NCBI GenBank assembly: GCA_036867785.1
Contig: CP145413.1
Location: 620,001 to 684,000, forward strand
DNA: 64,000 nt
Direction of reading: 5' to 3'
From: Plasmodiophora brassicae
Lineage: Eukaryota; Endomyxa: Phytomyxea; Phytomyxea; Plasmodiophorida
Below the pieces are notes generated by a model. That model worked only from the letters and a program-made list of their open reading frames with translations, was not told where the DNA came from and made no database searches. Each line of letters starts with the position of its first letter. Position 1 is the stretch's first letter. Of the stretch, positions 30,978 through 41,815 are shown in pieces. A program made the position numbers and the translations under genes.

Positions 30978-33155
30978 TTATTGGGCCGGCTCCACACAAC
31001 CGCACCCCTTCGAAAACCGGGAGTGTGAGAAGTTGGCCCCCCACTTGTCGACGAATTCGGGCAACGACGAGGCGCAATGTTCGCGGTAGCACCGCAGTAC
31101 TGGCGTCACGACCTGATTGACGAACGTGCGGGCACGCTCGGTCAGGTCTTTCTTGCTGGCCGGCAGCGACGCCTCGATGGATAGAAGCAGCACAATCTTC
31201 TCCGACGAAGTCGAAAGCTTGGCCAGCTGTGAACGCCCAGGAAGATCGACATTACCGCCTCGCCTCGCGCGCCCCCGGTTGTCATCGTTCGGATCAGGTT
31301 GCGGCAGCGGCGGCGGAGGTGACAATGACGACGCCATCGGCGGTTGGACTGGGGGCGGGGCCGGTGGCTGCTGGATGGCTGGCTGAGATTCCGAATTGTT
31401 GAGTCGTTGGAGAACGACCTGGTTAACCAGCGACATCATCGTCTGTGCCAGCTGGGGCACATGCGTTTGAAGCAGTTGTTCCAATTGTTGAAACGCCGGC
31501 GTCTCAGGGATATCGCGCTCTGCCAGAGAGATGAGCTGCATCAGGGACACGGACGCCGGATCGACCCGGAGCTGTGTCGCGACGTACGTCGATGCCAACC
31601 CGGGTATCGAGCTCGACTGCGGCGGGCACCTGCTATCGAGAGCGATCCGCCGAGCGTTGCGCAGGTTCTCCAGGAAGATCGGCTCCCACTTGGGCGTCAA
31701 CGCCAGCACGTGGCTGTTCGTCCTGCGCGCCCGGGCCAGCAGAGCTTTCGAATCGCGGTAATACAATTCCGCGTTCTTGAGCGTCTTGTGGCGCGCCGCT
31801 TGCCTGATGTGATCGAGGTCGCCACCACCCCAGATGGCGAACAGGTACGCCGTCTTGCGGATCGAGTGCGGGCCGTACCGGTGCATCGTGTCGTCGCCGA
31901 CGACAGGCCTGCAAACACGAACGAACTCGGCGTTGAACTCGTCGTAGGACAATCCATCCGGGAACGATTCGAACGAAGCGGCGCCTCGGTCGATCGCGTC
32001 AAGGTGTTGCTTCGTGCCGAAGACCAACCCGGACTTGATGCGTGTCCGAGACACCAGCGTGAACAACGCCCGGATGGGGCATAGCTTCGGGTGCGAATCA
32101 AGCCGGTACAAGACCAGATTGACGGGACCCTCGGCCTTGGTCCTCTCCGACTTGCCGCAGACCTGCACGACGAGCTGATCGACGCGGTCCAGGTCGTCCT
32201 TGGCCGTCATCTCGAGCAAGAAATCTTCAAGCGCGATGTCGACGATCTCGTCGGCCCGCAGGAACAGGTGGACGCCCAGCAGGATCGACACCCAGGTGGA
32301 ATAGTCTCGGAGGGAGCCAGTCGCAATGAGCTGCCGCCTGATCTCCAGCACCTGGTCAGGCAGCAGAGCGAAGTTACCCTCTGCCTTGTACCCCTGCGTC
32401 TCGCGTTTCACCCATTGCTTGGTGTCGACCGCAACTTGACTCAGCACAGGATTGCCGCGCCGCCACAGACGTGGCTGTCCGACGTGATGAAAGCAGCCGA
32501 AAGACTGATTCGATCTCGAGAACGTCGCCCAGCATGTGTCGCAAGAATCATCATGCTGTCCAACATGCCGGCCGCAGGCACTCGCTTGACGCGCCGCCTG
32601 GAACGCGTCCCAGCAGGCGTTGCACGCGTCTTCAAAGTTGCCACGTTGATCGCGCGCCGCATGCACCGCCGTAACGGCCGACTCGAACTGCTCCACGTTG
32701 CCAGGGCCATTCCACCCGCCTTGGCAGACGACAGGCTGCCCACGCCGATCCAGGACGGGCACGCCCGAGGCATCGACAAGCGGCGTCCCCTGGACGCCCC
32801 TCTTGAACCGAACAAAGTTCGATAAGGTCTTCGCACTCATTGACGGGCAGTGGTCAGATGGCGCATCGTCCTGCAGGACAAGCAGGCTGTCGTAGTCACC
32901 GACCAGGCAACAGTAGTACCTTAGTCCACGTATGTGCTTGCCGTAGGCATGCACCGAGTTCTTGGCCAGGGGCTTGCTCCCGGTGACAGGGCGGCTCGCT
33001 CCTTCCGAGACGCGAAGGCGGCGACGAACCAGGCCCAAACCGACAACGGCGTCCGCCCATAACTCGGCGGGGACATGGTACTTGGCCCGGTTGCTGACAC
33101 GGAACTGGGCCGCTGTGCGCGTTCGTTGCCCTCCAGACGATCGTGATCGACCCAT
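30978..33155 (-). CDS. Crypton-type tyrosine recombinase
   Basis: Uninterrupted, 725 residues from ATG 33155. The catalytic set is visible: Arg in LFLRADEIVDI (box 1), HSIRKTAYLFAIWGG (H-x-x-R), and RHKTLKNAELYYRDS with the final Tyr. An N-terminal region has paired Cys/His groups (NACWDAF, CGRHVGQHDDSCDTCW, GCFHHVG) that look like a zinc-binding DNA-recognition domain. The C-terminal 200 residues are Gln/Pro-rich. No reverse transcriptase or RNase H accompanies it, which separates it from DIRS retroelements and makes it a Crypton, a DNA transposon that moves by site-specific recombination. An intact frame suggests recent activity. Upstream, 33230-33300 has GGTAGGATCCGTGG-type short repeats. 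A longer reading to 33314 exists but is repeat-derived. Confidence 0.8.
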   Translation of the reverse strand: MGRSRSSGGQRTRTAAQFRVSNRAKYHVPAELWADAVVGLGLVRRRLRVSEGASRPVTGSKPLAKNSVHAYGKHIRGLRYYCCLVGDYDSLLVLQDDAPSDHCPSMSAKTLSNFVRFKRGVQGTPLVDASGVPVLDRRGQPVVCQGGWNGPGNVEQFESAVTAVHAARDQRGNFEDACNACWDAFQAARQASACGRHVGQHDDSCDTCWATFSRSNQSFGCFHHVGQPRLWRRGNPVLSQVAVDTKQWVKRETQGYKAEGNFALLPDQVLEIRRQLIATGSLRDYSTWVSILLGVHLFLRADEIVDIALEDFLLEMTAKDDLDRVDQLVVQVCGKSERTKAEGPVNLVLYRLDSHPKLCPIRALFTLVSRTRIKSGLVFGTKQHLDAIDRGAASFESFPDGLSYDEFNAEFVRVCRPVVGDDTMHRYGPHSIRKTAYLFAIWGGGDLDHIRQAARHKTLKNAELYYRDSKALLARARRTNSHVLALTPKWEPIFLENLRNARRIALDSRCPPQSSSIPGLASTYVATQLRVDPASVSLMQLISLAERDIPETPAFQQLEQLLQTHVPQLAQTMMSLVNQVVLQRLNNSESQPAIQQPPAPPPVQPPMASSLSPPPPLPQPDPNDDNRGRARRGGNVDLPGRSQLAKLSTSSEKIVLLLSIEASLPASKKDLTERARTFVNQVVTPVLRCYREHCASSLPEFVDKWGANFSHSRFSKGCGCVEPAQ

Positions 33156-33348
33156 GACGTCGTCGACAATGCGGTGTGGAAACCTGCGTGGGGATGCGTG
33201 CGGCGGTGCGCTTGGTTGTACTGGGAGGGGGTGGCGGCGCCGTCTGGTAGGATCCGTGGGTGCGGTAGGATCCGTGGTAGGACCCTGGTAGGACCGTTGG
33301 TAGGGACGATACACGGCGTATTTTGAGGTAGTATATAGTTATAAGTAC

Positions 33349-33990
33349 AGAGCAGTACAGCAAATCATGGTTCACATTTGCCCCGATTCTAAGGCCAGTT
33401 CCTTGGTATCCGATCCGACGTTGATTGTCATTGATGACGTTCGGCACCTGGACGTGATCGACCTCGCGGCTCGCGAACACAGGTCTCCCTGAATTCAATG
33501 TCGTCCACTGGATTCCGTCAGTTCGTCATCTTCACACCCGCCGCCGGCAGCAATTCTCGCGGGTGGCTTCGTTCTGGCGTGTAAATCAATGAGGTGCTAG
33601 AGGAGCCCGTGGGCTTCATCGAACGGGCCAGGTTTCTGCTTGGCAGCTGCGTTCGCTCTGGGAGCGGCAACCCGCGGTCTCCTCCTGTTGAACAATGGAA
33701 GAGGTTGCAGGTCTTCGCGGTCCATTTCTAATCACGTGCTTGCGCTCAAGGTAGGCCGCATACGATTCCAGCAGTACAGACTCGCCCATACAGCGTGATC
33801 AGGGGCCCTATCCTACTGATCCGGTAGCCACCACAGAGCTGGAGGTTCGCGTGACATCGGTTGGAGAATTAGAACGTTATCGACACGAGCTGCTTGATCT
33901 GTTTAACGTGACGAAACAATTTGAGGGCATGTGTTTGGAAATGGATATGTCTTTCCTCGCGAGACCATTTCACATTACATTCCCAGGTCC
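33349..33990 (+). pseudogene. unidentified gene fragment, copy A' (right, forward)
   Basis: Forward-oriented copy of the fragment at 29240-30010, sharing ATGGTTCACATTTGCCCCGA and most of the next 550 bp. It is more decayed than the left copy and contains extra sequence near 33740-33840 that the left copy lacks. No intact product is expected. Confidence 0.5.
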
Positions 33991-34050
33991 CAACACTTCA
34001 AGTTGCCACGATCTTGAGCGCCATGGCTCGGCTGGTTTGACTTGAAACGT

Positions 34051-34198
34051 GTAGCTTCGACAGAATACACGAAGAGAATGTTGCGATGTAGCTTCGACAG
34101 AATACACGAAGAGAATGTTGCGATGTAGCTTCGACAGGATACACGAAGAGAATGTTGCGATGTAGCTTCGACAGAATACACAAAGAGAATGTTGCGAT
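34051..34198. repeat. 4 x 37 bp tandem repeat
   Basis: Four head-to-tail units beginning GTAGCTTCGACAGAATACAC, nearly identical (single-base differences in the third and fourth). They lie between gene fragment A' and the left decayed transposase. They could be subterminal repeats of one of these elements. Confidence 0.9.
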
Positions 34199-34299
34199 CA
34201 GCAGAGGAGATACGTGACGGCGTTGATAATCAATAAAGCGGAGTATGCGGTGAATCGAAACAATCGGCTTCGCAATCGTGATCTTGGCGTGGTCAGGCC

Positions 34300-34790
34300 C
34301 GTTGGAGGGGGTTGCGCCCACTGGGCGCGCGCTGACGAATTGTGCAACATAATCCGCATACAGGGCCCTCCAGGAACTGCTCTTCAGAAGCGAGTTCGTA
34401 AGAAGGCCGCATAGTTGGTTGTTGTGCTTCATCGGATGTGATGGACTGGAGGCCACCCTTCTCACAGAGGGCACGTTCGATCGGCAGAAGTTTGTCGAAT
34501 GCGTCCATGAACATGCTATGTCCGGCCGAATTCAAAAGCATCCTGGGCGGCTATAGGTGTTTGTCAAGGATGGCGCCAGGATACATTGCCATCATACGAT
34601 AGTCGAGTGCCTGCGGGATCATTTCCATCCATCTGCCGGCGTACTGTCCGATGTTCAATGCGGTTGAGATTGTTTTCGGTCTCGTCAAGAAAAGCCTTAG
34701 GCGTGGTACTTTGAAGGCAGGACATTCCTGTTGTCATCTTACCGGTACTCAAGACGTTTCGGAGGTATGACAGGAGACGACTCTAGGCGT
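34300..34790 (+). pseudogene. decayed DDE transposase, IS630/Tc1-like (left copy)
   Basis: Plus-strand remnant of the C-terminal half of a DDE_3-type transposase. It has GARIHCHHTIVE in one frame, and LPAYCPMFNAVEIVFGLVKK (the family's Y.P..NPIE box) in another, so it is frameshifted and also has stops. The sequence is an inverted copy of 34800-35280 at about 85% identity. Plain DNA transposon family; the N-terminal half is absent on this side. Confidence 0.75.
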
Positions 34791-34799
34791 CGCCTGGAT

Positions 34800-35795
34800 T
34801 GAACTTGCCGTTTGCGCCAAACCCACATTTCTTGAAGACTCATCTCATGTCATACCTCCGAAACGTCTTGAGTACCGTTAAGATGACAACAGGAATGTCC
34901 TTGGGTTTGACTTTGCCTTCAGAGTACGAGCGCCTAAGCCTCTTCTTGACGAGACCGAAAACAGTCGCAATCGGATTGAACATCGGACAGTGCACAGGCG
35001 GAAATATGGGAATGATCCCGCATGTACTCGACTATCGTATGATGGCAATGTATCCTGGCGCCATCCATGATTGCCGCCCAGGATGCTTTTGAACTCGGCC
35101 GGACATAGCATGTTCGTGGATGCATTCGACAACTTCTGCCGATCGAACGTGCCCTCTGTGAGAAAGATGGCCTCCATCCGATGAAGCACAACAACCAGCT
35201 ATGCGGCCTCGCTTATGGAGAGGAGTTCCTGGCCCTGCATAACGCATAATATAAGGATCCTGTATGCGGATTATGTTGCAAAATTCGTCGACAGACCTTA
35301 AATGCATAACCCTTGCGACACAGCATGTCCCGATTGTCGAGACCAAACTCGCCAGGAAAGCACAGGCTGGTATGGGTCCAATCGATGGCGTTGAGTTCCT
35401 CGGAGAATCGGACAATATCTGCATCTTTGATCTGGATGGCTCGACGGAAAATGAACTGTTCCACAGTACGCGAAACTAATAACCCATTGCCGTTGTAAAG
35501 TCGAGACTTGCCTGTCGTGTATCGTCGTATTCGCGAAGGATGCGCCACATCGTACTACGTGACGGACTCCGCAGACTCCGTGACGGAGTTGCGACGAGTG
35601 AGGCATCCCTGGTGGGTTTTCGTCTCCTCGACAACAATGGGAACTGGGAGTACCAGGCGCGAACACATTGCCAATGGGTATCGGTCGATGCCAGATGCCA
35701 AGAAGACAGGTCGAGGCCCGTCTGGTTTGCGGTCCAATGAGACCATTCGAAGGCATGCCTCAAGTTCCGACTTTCGGATGCATGTAGCTGACACC
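34800..35795 (-). pseudogene. decayed DDE transposase, IS630/Tc1-like (right copy)
   Basis: Minus-strand and longer than its left partner. From the right: a stretch with TMWRILREYDDT (helix-turn-helix side), then EFGLDNRDMLCRKGYAFK (matching the DEVGFDNRDM box), MDGARIHCHHTIVEYMRD, and further on the FGLVKK-equivalent region in a shifted frame. It has at least three frame breaks and is not functional. Its 5' side ends within about 20 bp of the first recognisable NOG2 exon. Confidence 0.75.
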
Positions 35796-35811
35796 GTCGG
35801 TTAGGTTGGCA

Positions 35812-37504
35812 ATGTACGACCAGAAGGCGAAGCGCAATAAGAATGGGAAGATACTCGGCGGGGCATACATGTCCAAGGTCACAGAGTGCATTCTTGCGTT
35901 TTTGATATGACTAACGTCAAATCCTTGATAGGAAGCTGAAGTTGCGAGAATTGCACCAAACCGCAGGTGGTTCGGCAACACCCGCGTGGTCGGACAGGAG
36001 CAGCTAGAGGCTTTCCGACACGATATGGCAAACAAAGTTAACGACCCTTACACTGTTCTGCTGCACCAGAAGAAGCTTCCCATGGGTCTCCTGCAGGATC
36101 CATTCGCTAACGCCAAGGTCTGATGTAAACGCCGGTGCTGTGCGATGGGCCTGACCGCAATAACAGGTGAACCTGCTTACAACGGAATCTTTCGAATCAA
36201 CATTCGGCAAGAAGAAGACGCGAAAGCGTCCGAAGCTTCCTGTTCAAGATCTGGAGTCCATGGTCGCCAAGGTGCAGTCCAACCTGGAGGTGTACGAAAC
36301 CGAGAAGGACGATCAGATTTACGACCCGCACGCGGACCGAGAATTCAAGGATGCTGTACGCCACAAGATGTTCGACAAGGGCCAGTCCAAGCGGATCTGG
36401 GGTGAACTGTACAAAGTTCTCGACTCAAGCGATGTCGTCGTTCAGGTGCTTGACGCACGTGATCCAATGGGTACCTGCGTTCGCCCTGATCTAATTCCTA
36501 GCTGACGCGTATTGTTTGCATTTAGGAACGCGTTCGCCCCATGTCGAGAACCACCTGAAAAAGAACGCCCCCCACAAGCACCTGATCTTTGTGATGAACA
36601 AATGCGACTTGATTCCAACATGGGCAACGAAACGCTGGATCAAGATTCTTTCTGCTGACTACCCGACTCTCGCATTCCACTCGTCAATCACGAATTCGTT
36701 CGGCAAGGGCTCGTTGATTTCCCTCCTGAGGCAGTTCGCGACACTTCACAAGGACAAGAAACAGGTTTGGGTGCTGATATTCTCACTTATGCGATCTGCT
36801 ACTAACGCGAGGAACAGATCAGCGTCGGGTTTATTGGGTACCCGAACGTTGGGAAGAGTTCCGTGATCAACACGCTGCGCAAGAAGGCGGTTTGCAAGGT
36901 GGCGCCGATCCCGGGTGAGACAAAGGTCTGGCAGTACATCACGCTGTTCAAGCGCATCTTCCTGATCGATTGCCCTGGTGTCGTCTACCCCTCGGGTGAT
37001 TCCGAGACCGACATCGTCCTGAAAGGCGTCGTTCGCGTGGAAAGCTTGCAGGACCCGATGCAGTACGTCGATGAGGTACTGGCGCGCGTCCAGCCCGAGT
37101 ACATCCAGCGCACGTACGGTGTGTCGCACTGGGAGAACTCCACCGACTTCCTGGAGCAGTTTGCGAGGCAACGTGGCAAGATGCTGAAGGGCGGCGAGCC
37201 CGACTTCAACAATGTGTCCCGTATGGTCCTGCACGACTGGCAACGCGGCCGCCTGCCCTGGTTCTGCAAGCCGGCCTTCGAAGACGAACTGGCGGCCGCA
37301 TCGAAAGACAATAACGCCGCCGATAGTCTGCGCGTCGTCCAGATGGTTGACCGCATCCAGGCCAAAGCGGACTTCATCGACGCCGACATGCAGGACGGTG
37401 ATGCCGAAGACGCGGTTGACGCGAAACGAAAACGACCCGCTGTCATTATGACCGTCGAGGACGCTGACGAAGAAGCGGCACCTGCTAAACGATCCCGACA
37501 TTGA
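35812..37504 (+). CDS. NOG2: nucleolar GTPase NOG2 (GNL2), N-terminal exon not found
   Basis: Five exons (35812-35877, 35932-36117, 36167-36470, 36526-36764, 36818-37504), introns 49-55 bp, all phases agree. It has [35 protein letters not shown] [20 protein letters not shown], and circularly permuted GTPase motifs: [14 protein letters not shown] (G4), then [14 protein letters not shown] (G1), DCPGVVYP (G3). An acidic/basic tail ends in KRSRH. NOG2 acts in late nuclear maturation of the 60S subunit. The frame at 35812 opens at [14 protein letters not shown]; in yeast and human this stretch is preceded by about 60-90 residues (N-terminal KATIKRLNMY-type region). The sequence GGTTAG before 35805 fits an acceptor, so an upstream exon is missing or lies beyond the mobile-element island. 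Confidence 0.92.
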
Positions 37505-37796
37505 CGAATACATTGTTACTCTGACGCAGCAGACGGGTCACACGTGGCTACTCGCGTCACTAAGCTTCACTGTTGAACGTCACCGCAACGCCGGCGTAAG
37601 GCTCCTGCGCCTTTCGCGCCACCAGCCCAAATGAGTCCAACGACGCGATTCTACAGGACTTGCATGAACAAAGCGAGCAGTCGATGGCCAGCGAGCGTCA
37701 GACGAGCATTTAAGCAAGGAGGGCGTTTCTTCCATACACGGGGTGGGTTATGGTTTGAGCTGCGTTGGTTTCATCTGATAACAATTCGAAAAAAAG
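37505..37796. other. 292-bp space between NOG2 and the left inverted-repeat arm
   Basis: No gene recognised. It ends in the A-run 37789-37795, which on the minus strand is the T-run terminator of the first 5S gene. This sequence has no counterpart beyond the right arm, so it marks the outer boundary of the inverted repeat. Confidence 0.5.
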
Positions 37797-37916
37797 GGTT
37801 ACATCACCATGCGGTTCCCCGGTGGTCCCCCTCCCGAGTACTGGACAGGCCAAACACCATTTGGCTTCGCAATTCGGAATGAGATACGGCACATTCGGTG
37901 TTGTATGAACGTAACC
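37797..37916 (-). rRNA. 5S ribosomal RNA, copy 1
   Basis: 120 nt, read on the minus strand. The 5' end GGTTACGTT pairs with the 3' end GATGTAACC to form helix I (nine pairs allowing G-U). The internal control region reads GCGAAGCCAAATGG (box A position) and AGTACTCGGGAGGGGGACCA (box C), lining up along its full length with eukaryotic 5S rRNA. A run of seven T follows, a Pol III terminator. It is identical to the other three copies. It lies exactly at the outer edge of the left arm of the large inverted repeat. Confidence 0.95.
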
Positions 37917-38529
37917 GGAGGTCGACGACGGCTCAACTGATTCGAGCATGTCCGCCAGTGTTGAAGCCCGATACACGGTTCGGTTCGGATGTGAGATTGG
38001 CCCGTTTCGGTAAACGGCATCTGCAGTTGGGGCGGACGAGCGGCCACGAGCTGGAGGACGGGAGAACCCCCAAATGAAGACAGTAGTCGCTCACCGACCT
38101 GTGTCGGCGCCGGCGTGCGCGCCGCTGGCGGGCCGCAGTCCACGTCAAGCCCCCCGCCGTCGTCACCATTTTGGGTTTCATTGCGGGTGCGCCGAGCCGA
38201 AGTCGAACGGCGACCGACGCGACGCCAGCGTGTCGGGCCCAAACTGTCGGGCGCTAACCGACACGCACGGACGTGCTGGGGCCGCCAGGCAACCAGCGCA
38301 CGTCGCTGTTCGATGTGTCAGGTGCGCCCCCAATACCAGTCGCCGTCCACTCGATCACTACTCCAGTCTGGCGCATGCTGCTCGACATTACCGACAGCCC
38401 GGTCTACACTGCGCCAATGCTGGTGCACTGTTCCATCGGACCGGTCCCAAACATTGCATCCTGGGCTTTGCGCTGGGCAACAACAACGCCTGGACGGCCA
38501 GCATCTGGACAGGCGACAGGGTCGGCGTT

Positions 38530-38910
38530 TGGTGTTGGGAGACAACAACAACAAACGAAAGCACAGATACGCGGAAAGGAACAGGCGCCAGAAGGCCTCC
38601 AACAGCGCACGTCCATAGTTCCTGATTTGAACGCGTCGTTGTGGAGCAGCCCTGTCAGGACCTCCCCTTCCCCATGGAGATGCCCCCAGTGCCTGTGCCA
38701 ACCTGTCGGTACAACGAGAGACTCCGATGATCGCACAGTCACTGAGCGCGCCACTGTCGACAGGTTCCACAGGGCGGCTGTGAGTGTGTGTGTGTGTGTG
38801 TGGGACGCCTCTGGGACTGCCTGCGTGCAACGGGACGACGACGCTTGGAATCTGGCGCCTGTTCCTTTGCGCGTATCTGTGCGTTCGTTGTGGTTGGGGC
38901 TCCTTATACC
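38530..38910. repeat. inner inverted repeat within the left arm
   Basis: About 60 bp near 38540-38605 (core CACAGATACGCGGAAAGGAA) recurs as a complement near 38850-38910, with about 240 bp between. The same pair exists in the right arm (about 57000-57350). A transcript through it could fold into a long hairpin. It spans the (GT)n tract at 38780-38803. Confidence 0.6.
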
Positions 38911-38942
38911 ACACGACGACCATACGTGCACCCTGCCATCCA

Positions 38943-39541
38943 ATGCCAATCGGCGAACGCGTTGTCGCTCGCCCGCGCGTCCGGGTCCCGAAGTTGTCGG
39001 TCCCGAAGGTGGCCGTTCCGAAGGTGCCGGTCCCGAAGGTGGTCGTCCCCAAGGTGGCCGTCGCGAAGGTGCCGGTGGCGAAGGTGGCCGTCCGGAAGGT
39101 TCAGGTGCCGAAGGTGGCCCGCCCGAAGGTTCCCGTGCCGAAGGTGGCCCGCCGGTTCCGGCGCCGAAGGTGGCCCGCCCGACGGTTCCGGTGCCGAAGG
39201 TGGCCGACCCAAAGGTGACCGTCCCGGCACAACGCCGGCTACCCGCGCCCAGCGCGAAGTCCTCGAAAGAAGACCGCCGCCGCCGGCAACAACAGGCTGA
39301 GCAGGCGCGTCAGCAACAACAGGCTGAGCAGGCGCGCCAGCAACAACAGGCTGAGCAGGCCCGCCAGCAAAGCCGCCGCTGCGTCTGCACGAAGTGCCGC
39401 CGGGCGCGGATCGCCATCTACGAGCGCGAAGTGCACACGCGCCTGGAGCAGGCGGCTCTCCAGAGGCGGCAGTTCCAAGAGCGCGAGGAGCTGGAGTGGT
39501 TCGCCGCCTACGAGGACGCCATCCAAAAGTTGTATGGGTGA
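38943..39541 (+). pseudogene. PKV-repeat protein gene, left-arm copy (frameshifted)
   Basis: Left-arm counterpart of the gene at 56344-56946. It starts MPIGERVVARPRVRVPKLSV and runs through (V/A)PKV repeats, but near 39150, inside the 15-bp repeat tract, four bases present in the right arm (CGAA) are missing, so the frame changes. The downstream part (QQQAEQARQQ repeats, RCVCTKCRRARIAIYEREV, ending DAIQKLYG) is still open in another frame. Probably not functional unless a different start is used. It is not a recognised transposon or virus gene. Confidence 0.6.
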
Positions 39542-40020
39542 TCTGTTTCGTTGTTTGCACTGCTGGAACGTTCACTGCTTGATTTGTCTTTCACGGTTAC
39601 TTTGAATTTGTGGTCGGTTCTCGATGAGTTCGTTTGATCGGTTTCACGTTTAGTTCTGTTTCGCGAAAGCCCCACACATAACCCCACAAAAACCGGAAAA
39701 GCAAGTTAACCCCAGAAACAGCACCGTTTGATGAATTTCGTTTCATTGTTTACGTGCAAGTGCCGGCACTGCCACATTCTTCCTCGTGATTCGGGGGGCA
39801 CAGTGCCGGGCCTCAGGCGACGCTGATCACATCGACAGCGCTCGTCGCCTCCACTGACCGTGTGATGTCCCTCAGGTACCATATACAGGCAGGGCCTATC
39901 TGCATCCTTCCCGAGCGATGCCCCTTCCTTCGAGTCCTCCGGAACGAGCCACAATGAACCGCAATCGAAAGGTGACGTCGCTCACGCGCCACTGGTACGT
40001 TTGCCCGAGATGCCTCAGGA

Positions 40021-40163
40021 ATGCACCAGCTCAACTTGACATGCGTTTGCAACAGCCGTTGGCACCTGCATCGGCTTAACTTGACATGCGTTTGCAACAG
40101 GCGTTGGCACCTCAGGGATGCATCGGCTCAACTTGACATGCGTTTGCAACAGCCGTTGGCAGC
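40021..40163. repeat. three copies of a ~36-bp unit (left arm)
   Basis: Three copies of AACTTGACATGCGTTTGCAA followed by CAGSCGTTGGCA, spaced 46 and 57 bp apart, each preceded by GCATCGGCT or a variant. The same array is found inverted at about 55735-55866 in the right arm. Function unknown. Confidence 0.85.
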
Positions 40164-41574
40164 GCTCGTCGCCTCCACTGACCGTGTGATATCCCTCAGG
40201 TACCTTACCGACAGGTCAAAACTGCCTCCTTCCCGATGCCCATCATCCGATTCATCCGTAATTTCGAAGGCGAACCTCAAGCAGAGTGGCGTCGCGCGCA
40301 ACTGGTACGTTAAGAGCTGACGTGGGCAACAGCCGGTCGGCATGTGGAGTATGCCTCGCCTAGGGGCGCCGTCGAATGCCCGCATGTGATGCTGCCCTCG
40401 TCACCGGATGAAAGATGGAGGAGGCTGCATTGTTCATATCTGTCAACGACGTCATTGATGATTTCCTGTTGGGCCACACTATTGTTGAGGTCAGGTACGT
40501 TGGGCGCGACTCGCAGCTCAATCCGATCTAGTTGGACAGGTCTCGTGTACTCCAACGCTGATGAGCGAACGCTGCGTCGCTGAGATTGCCCGGCGCAGGT
40601 AATGCTTATTAATGGCCAGCACTGTTCGAGCTGGTTTCAACGAATTGAGGTTGAATGTCAGGTACGCTGGCTTGCAGGCGTCGTGTATCGACGTGCAACA
40701 ATATGTTCTGCAAGATAGCGAAATTAATTAGAATCAAGTGCCAAGGTTGCTCCAACTTACGTCATCACCTGCTGAGCAGCGTCCGTGAACAGGGTGCCCA
40801 CATTGGCACATCGGTGTTCCCCTTCGTCGTCTCTCCATCGTGCTGCAGATCGACAGGCTCAGGTATGTTCACAGCTCATTGACATCTGCACTCATTCCAG
40901 TCTGCTGTGCACGGGTGTCGACGCAGGGATGCCGCGTCCGCGCGACAAGCACGTCCAATGTTGTGAACGCGTTAACGAATGGTGTGTAGTCGAGTAACGC
41001 GATGGCATGCCGCATCGCGGTTTATACTGGCGCTGGGTTCTGCTCTAATATGGCGACCTCCTTAGTCCGGCTACGTTCGCAGGGACACGACGAATCCGGT
41101 ATGCCTCGTTCGTTGCCGAATACGCTGACGGTTCTCTCCCAGATTGCTGGCCCTGTCGACGTAACGGCCCCGTTCGTGCTGTCGTCACTACGTCGGAGGC
41201 GTTGTCGAGGCCGGCCCTGAGCGTGCCCATATCCCGTGTGCTGGGCGCTCACTGGAATCTGAGCCGATTCTCACAGGTCGCATAAGCACACCGGCGTAAG
41301 AATGCCGGATGACGTCACGCTCCCGGTTCTGTCTACATACCGTTCCTGCTGCCGTCGCTACGTTGGGGTCGTTGTCAAGGCCAGTCTGGACCAGTTTCAG
41401 AATGTATGAGTAATTGGCATCGACAATTGTGCACTGCTACTGAACGCGTCGCATAGGACCACAGGCGCTGGACCGTTGGACGATGCGTTTGCCAACTTAG
41501 TTGCCGATGGGCATCCTGCGTTCTCCATCTTGGAGCTTGAGTCTGGGCTTCATAATCGATGGGTCACGCGTTCA

Positions 41575-41815
41575 CTTGAACCTGGCCTCTATTTACCTGC
41601 ACGTTGCAGGTCAGCGTCTACCGCCTCGACCTTAGTCCTTGCTCCGCTGGTTTCAGGAGCTTCTTGTTCGGGTTGTCCGCATGTCTCGCCAGTTCACTTG
41701 AACTTGGCCAGTACCTGCACGTTGCCGGTCGGCGTTTACCGCCTCGGCCTTACACTTTGCTCCAGGTTTCAGGAGCTCTGTGTGCGAGTTTTCCTCATCT
41801 CCCGCCAGTTTACCT
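41575..41815. repeat. two tandem ~120-bp units (left arm)
   Basis: Each unit begins CACTTGAACTTGGCC (or CCTGGCC), contains CTGCACGTTGC and ACCGCCTCGRCCTTA and ends CGCCAGTT. The counterpart units lie at about 54060-54320 in the right arm. No coding sense is evident. Confidence 0.75.

Larger units (their letters stand above)
29485..33915. mobile_element. composite island: Crypton and palindrome between inverted flanks
   Basis: Order from left: gene fragment A (reversed), a palindrome with 365-bp arms, a 725-codon tyrosine recombinase on the minus strand, and gene fragment A again (forward). The two fragments share the block AGCAGTACAGCAAATCATGG at their inner edges, after which similarity stops abruptly. 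The roughly 550-bp inverted flanks could be long terminal inverted repeats of one element, or a pre-existing inverted pair split by the Crypton. No target-site duplication was seen, which is expected for a Crypton. No reverse transcriptase is present. Confidence 0.5.

Noticed and set aside
31344-32825. Long plus-strand readings opposite the recombinase
   Set aside because: Antisense of a clear recombinase; composition is Arg/Leu/Val-rich without any family pattern.
30978-33155. DIRS-type retroelement
   Set aside because: Only the tyrosine recombinase is present; no reverse transcriptase or RNase H is visible in 29-34 kb, so Crypton fits better.
37797-37916. Repeated 120-bp unit with GGTTAC...GTAACC ends, first read as a MITE with terminal inverted repeats
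   Set aside because: On the opposite strand it is a full 5S rRNA; the inverted ends are helix I and the adjacent A-run is the Pol III terminator.
38784-39052. Protein starting MCVCVC in the arms
   Set aside because: The Met and Cys-Val repeats come from a (GT)n tract; the later Met at 38943 / 56946 is a better start.
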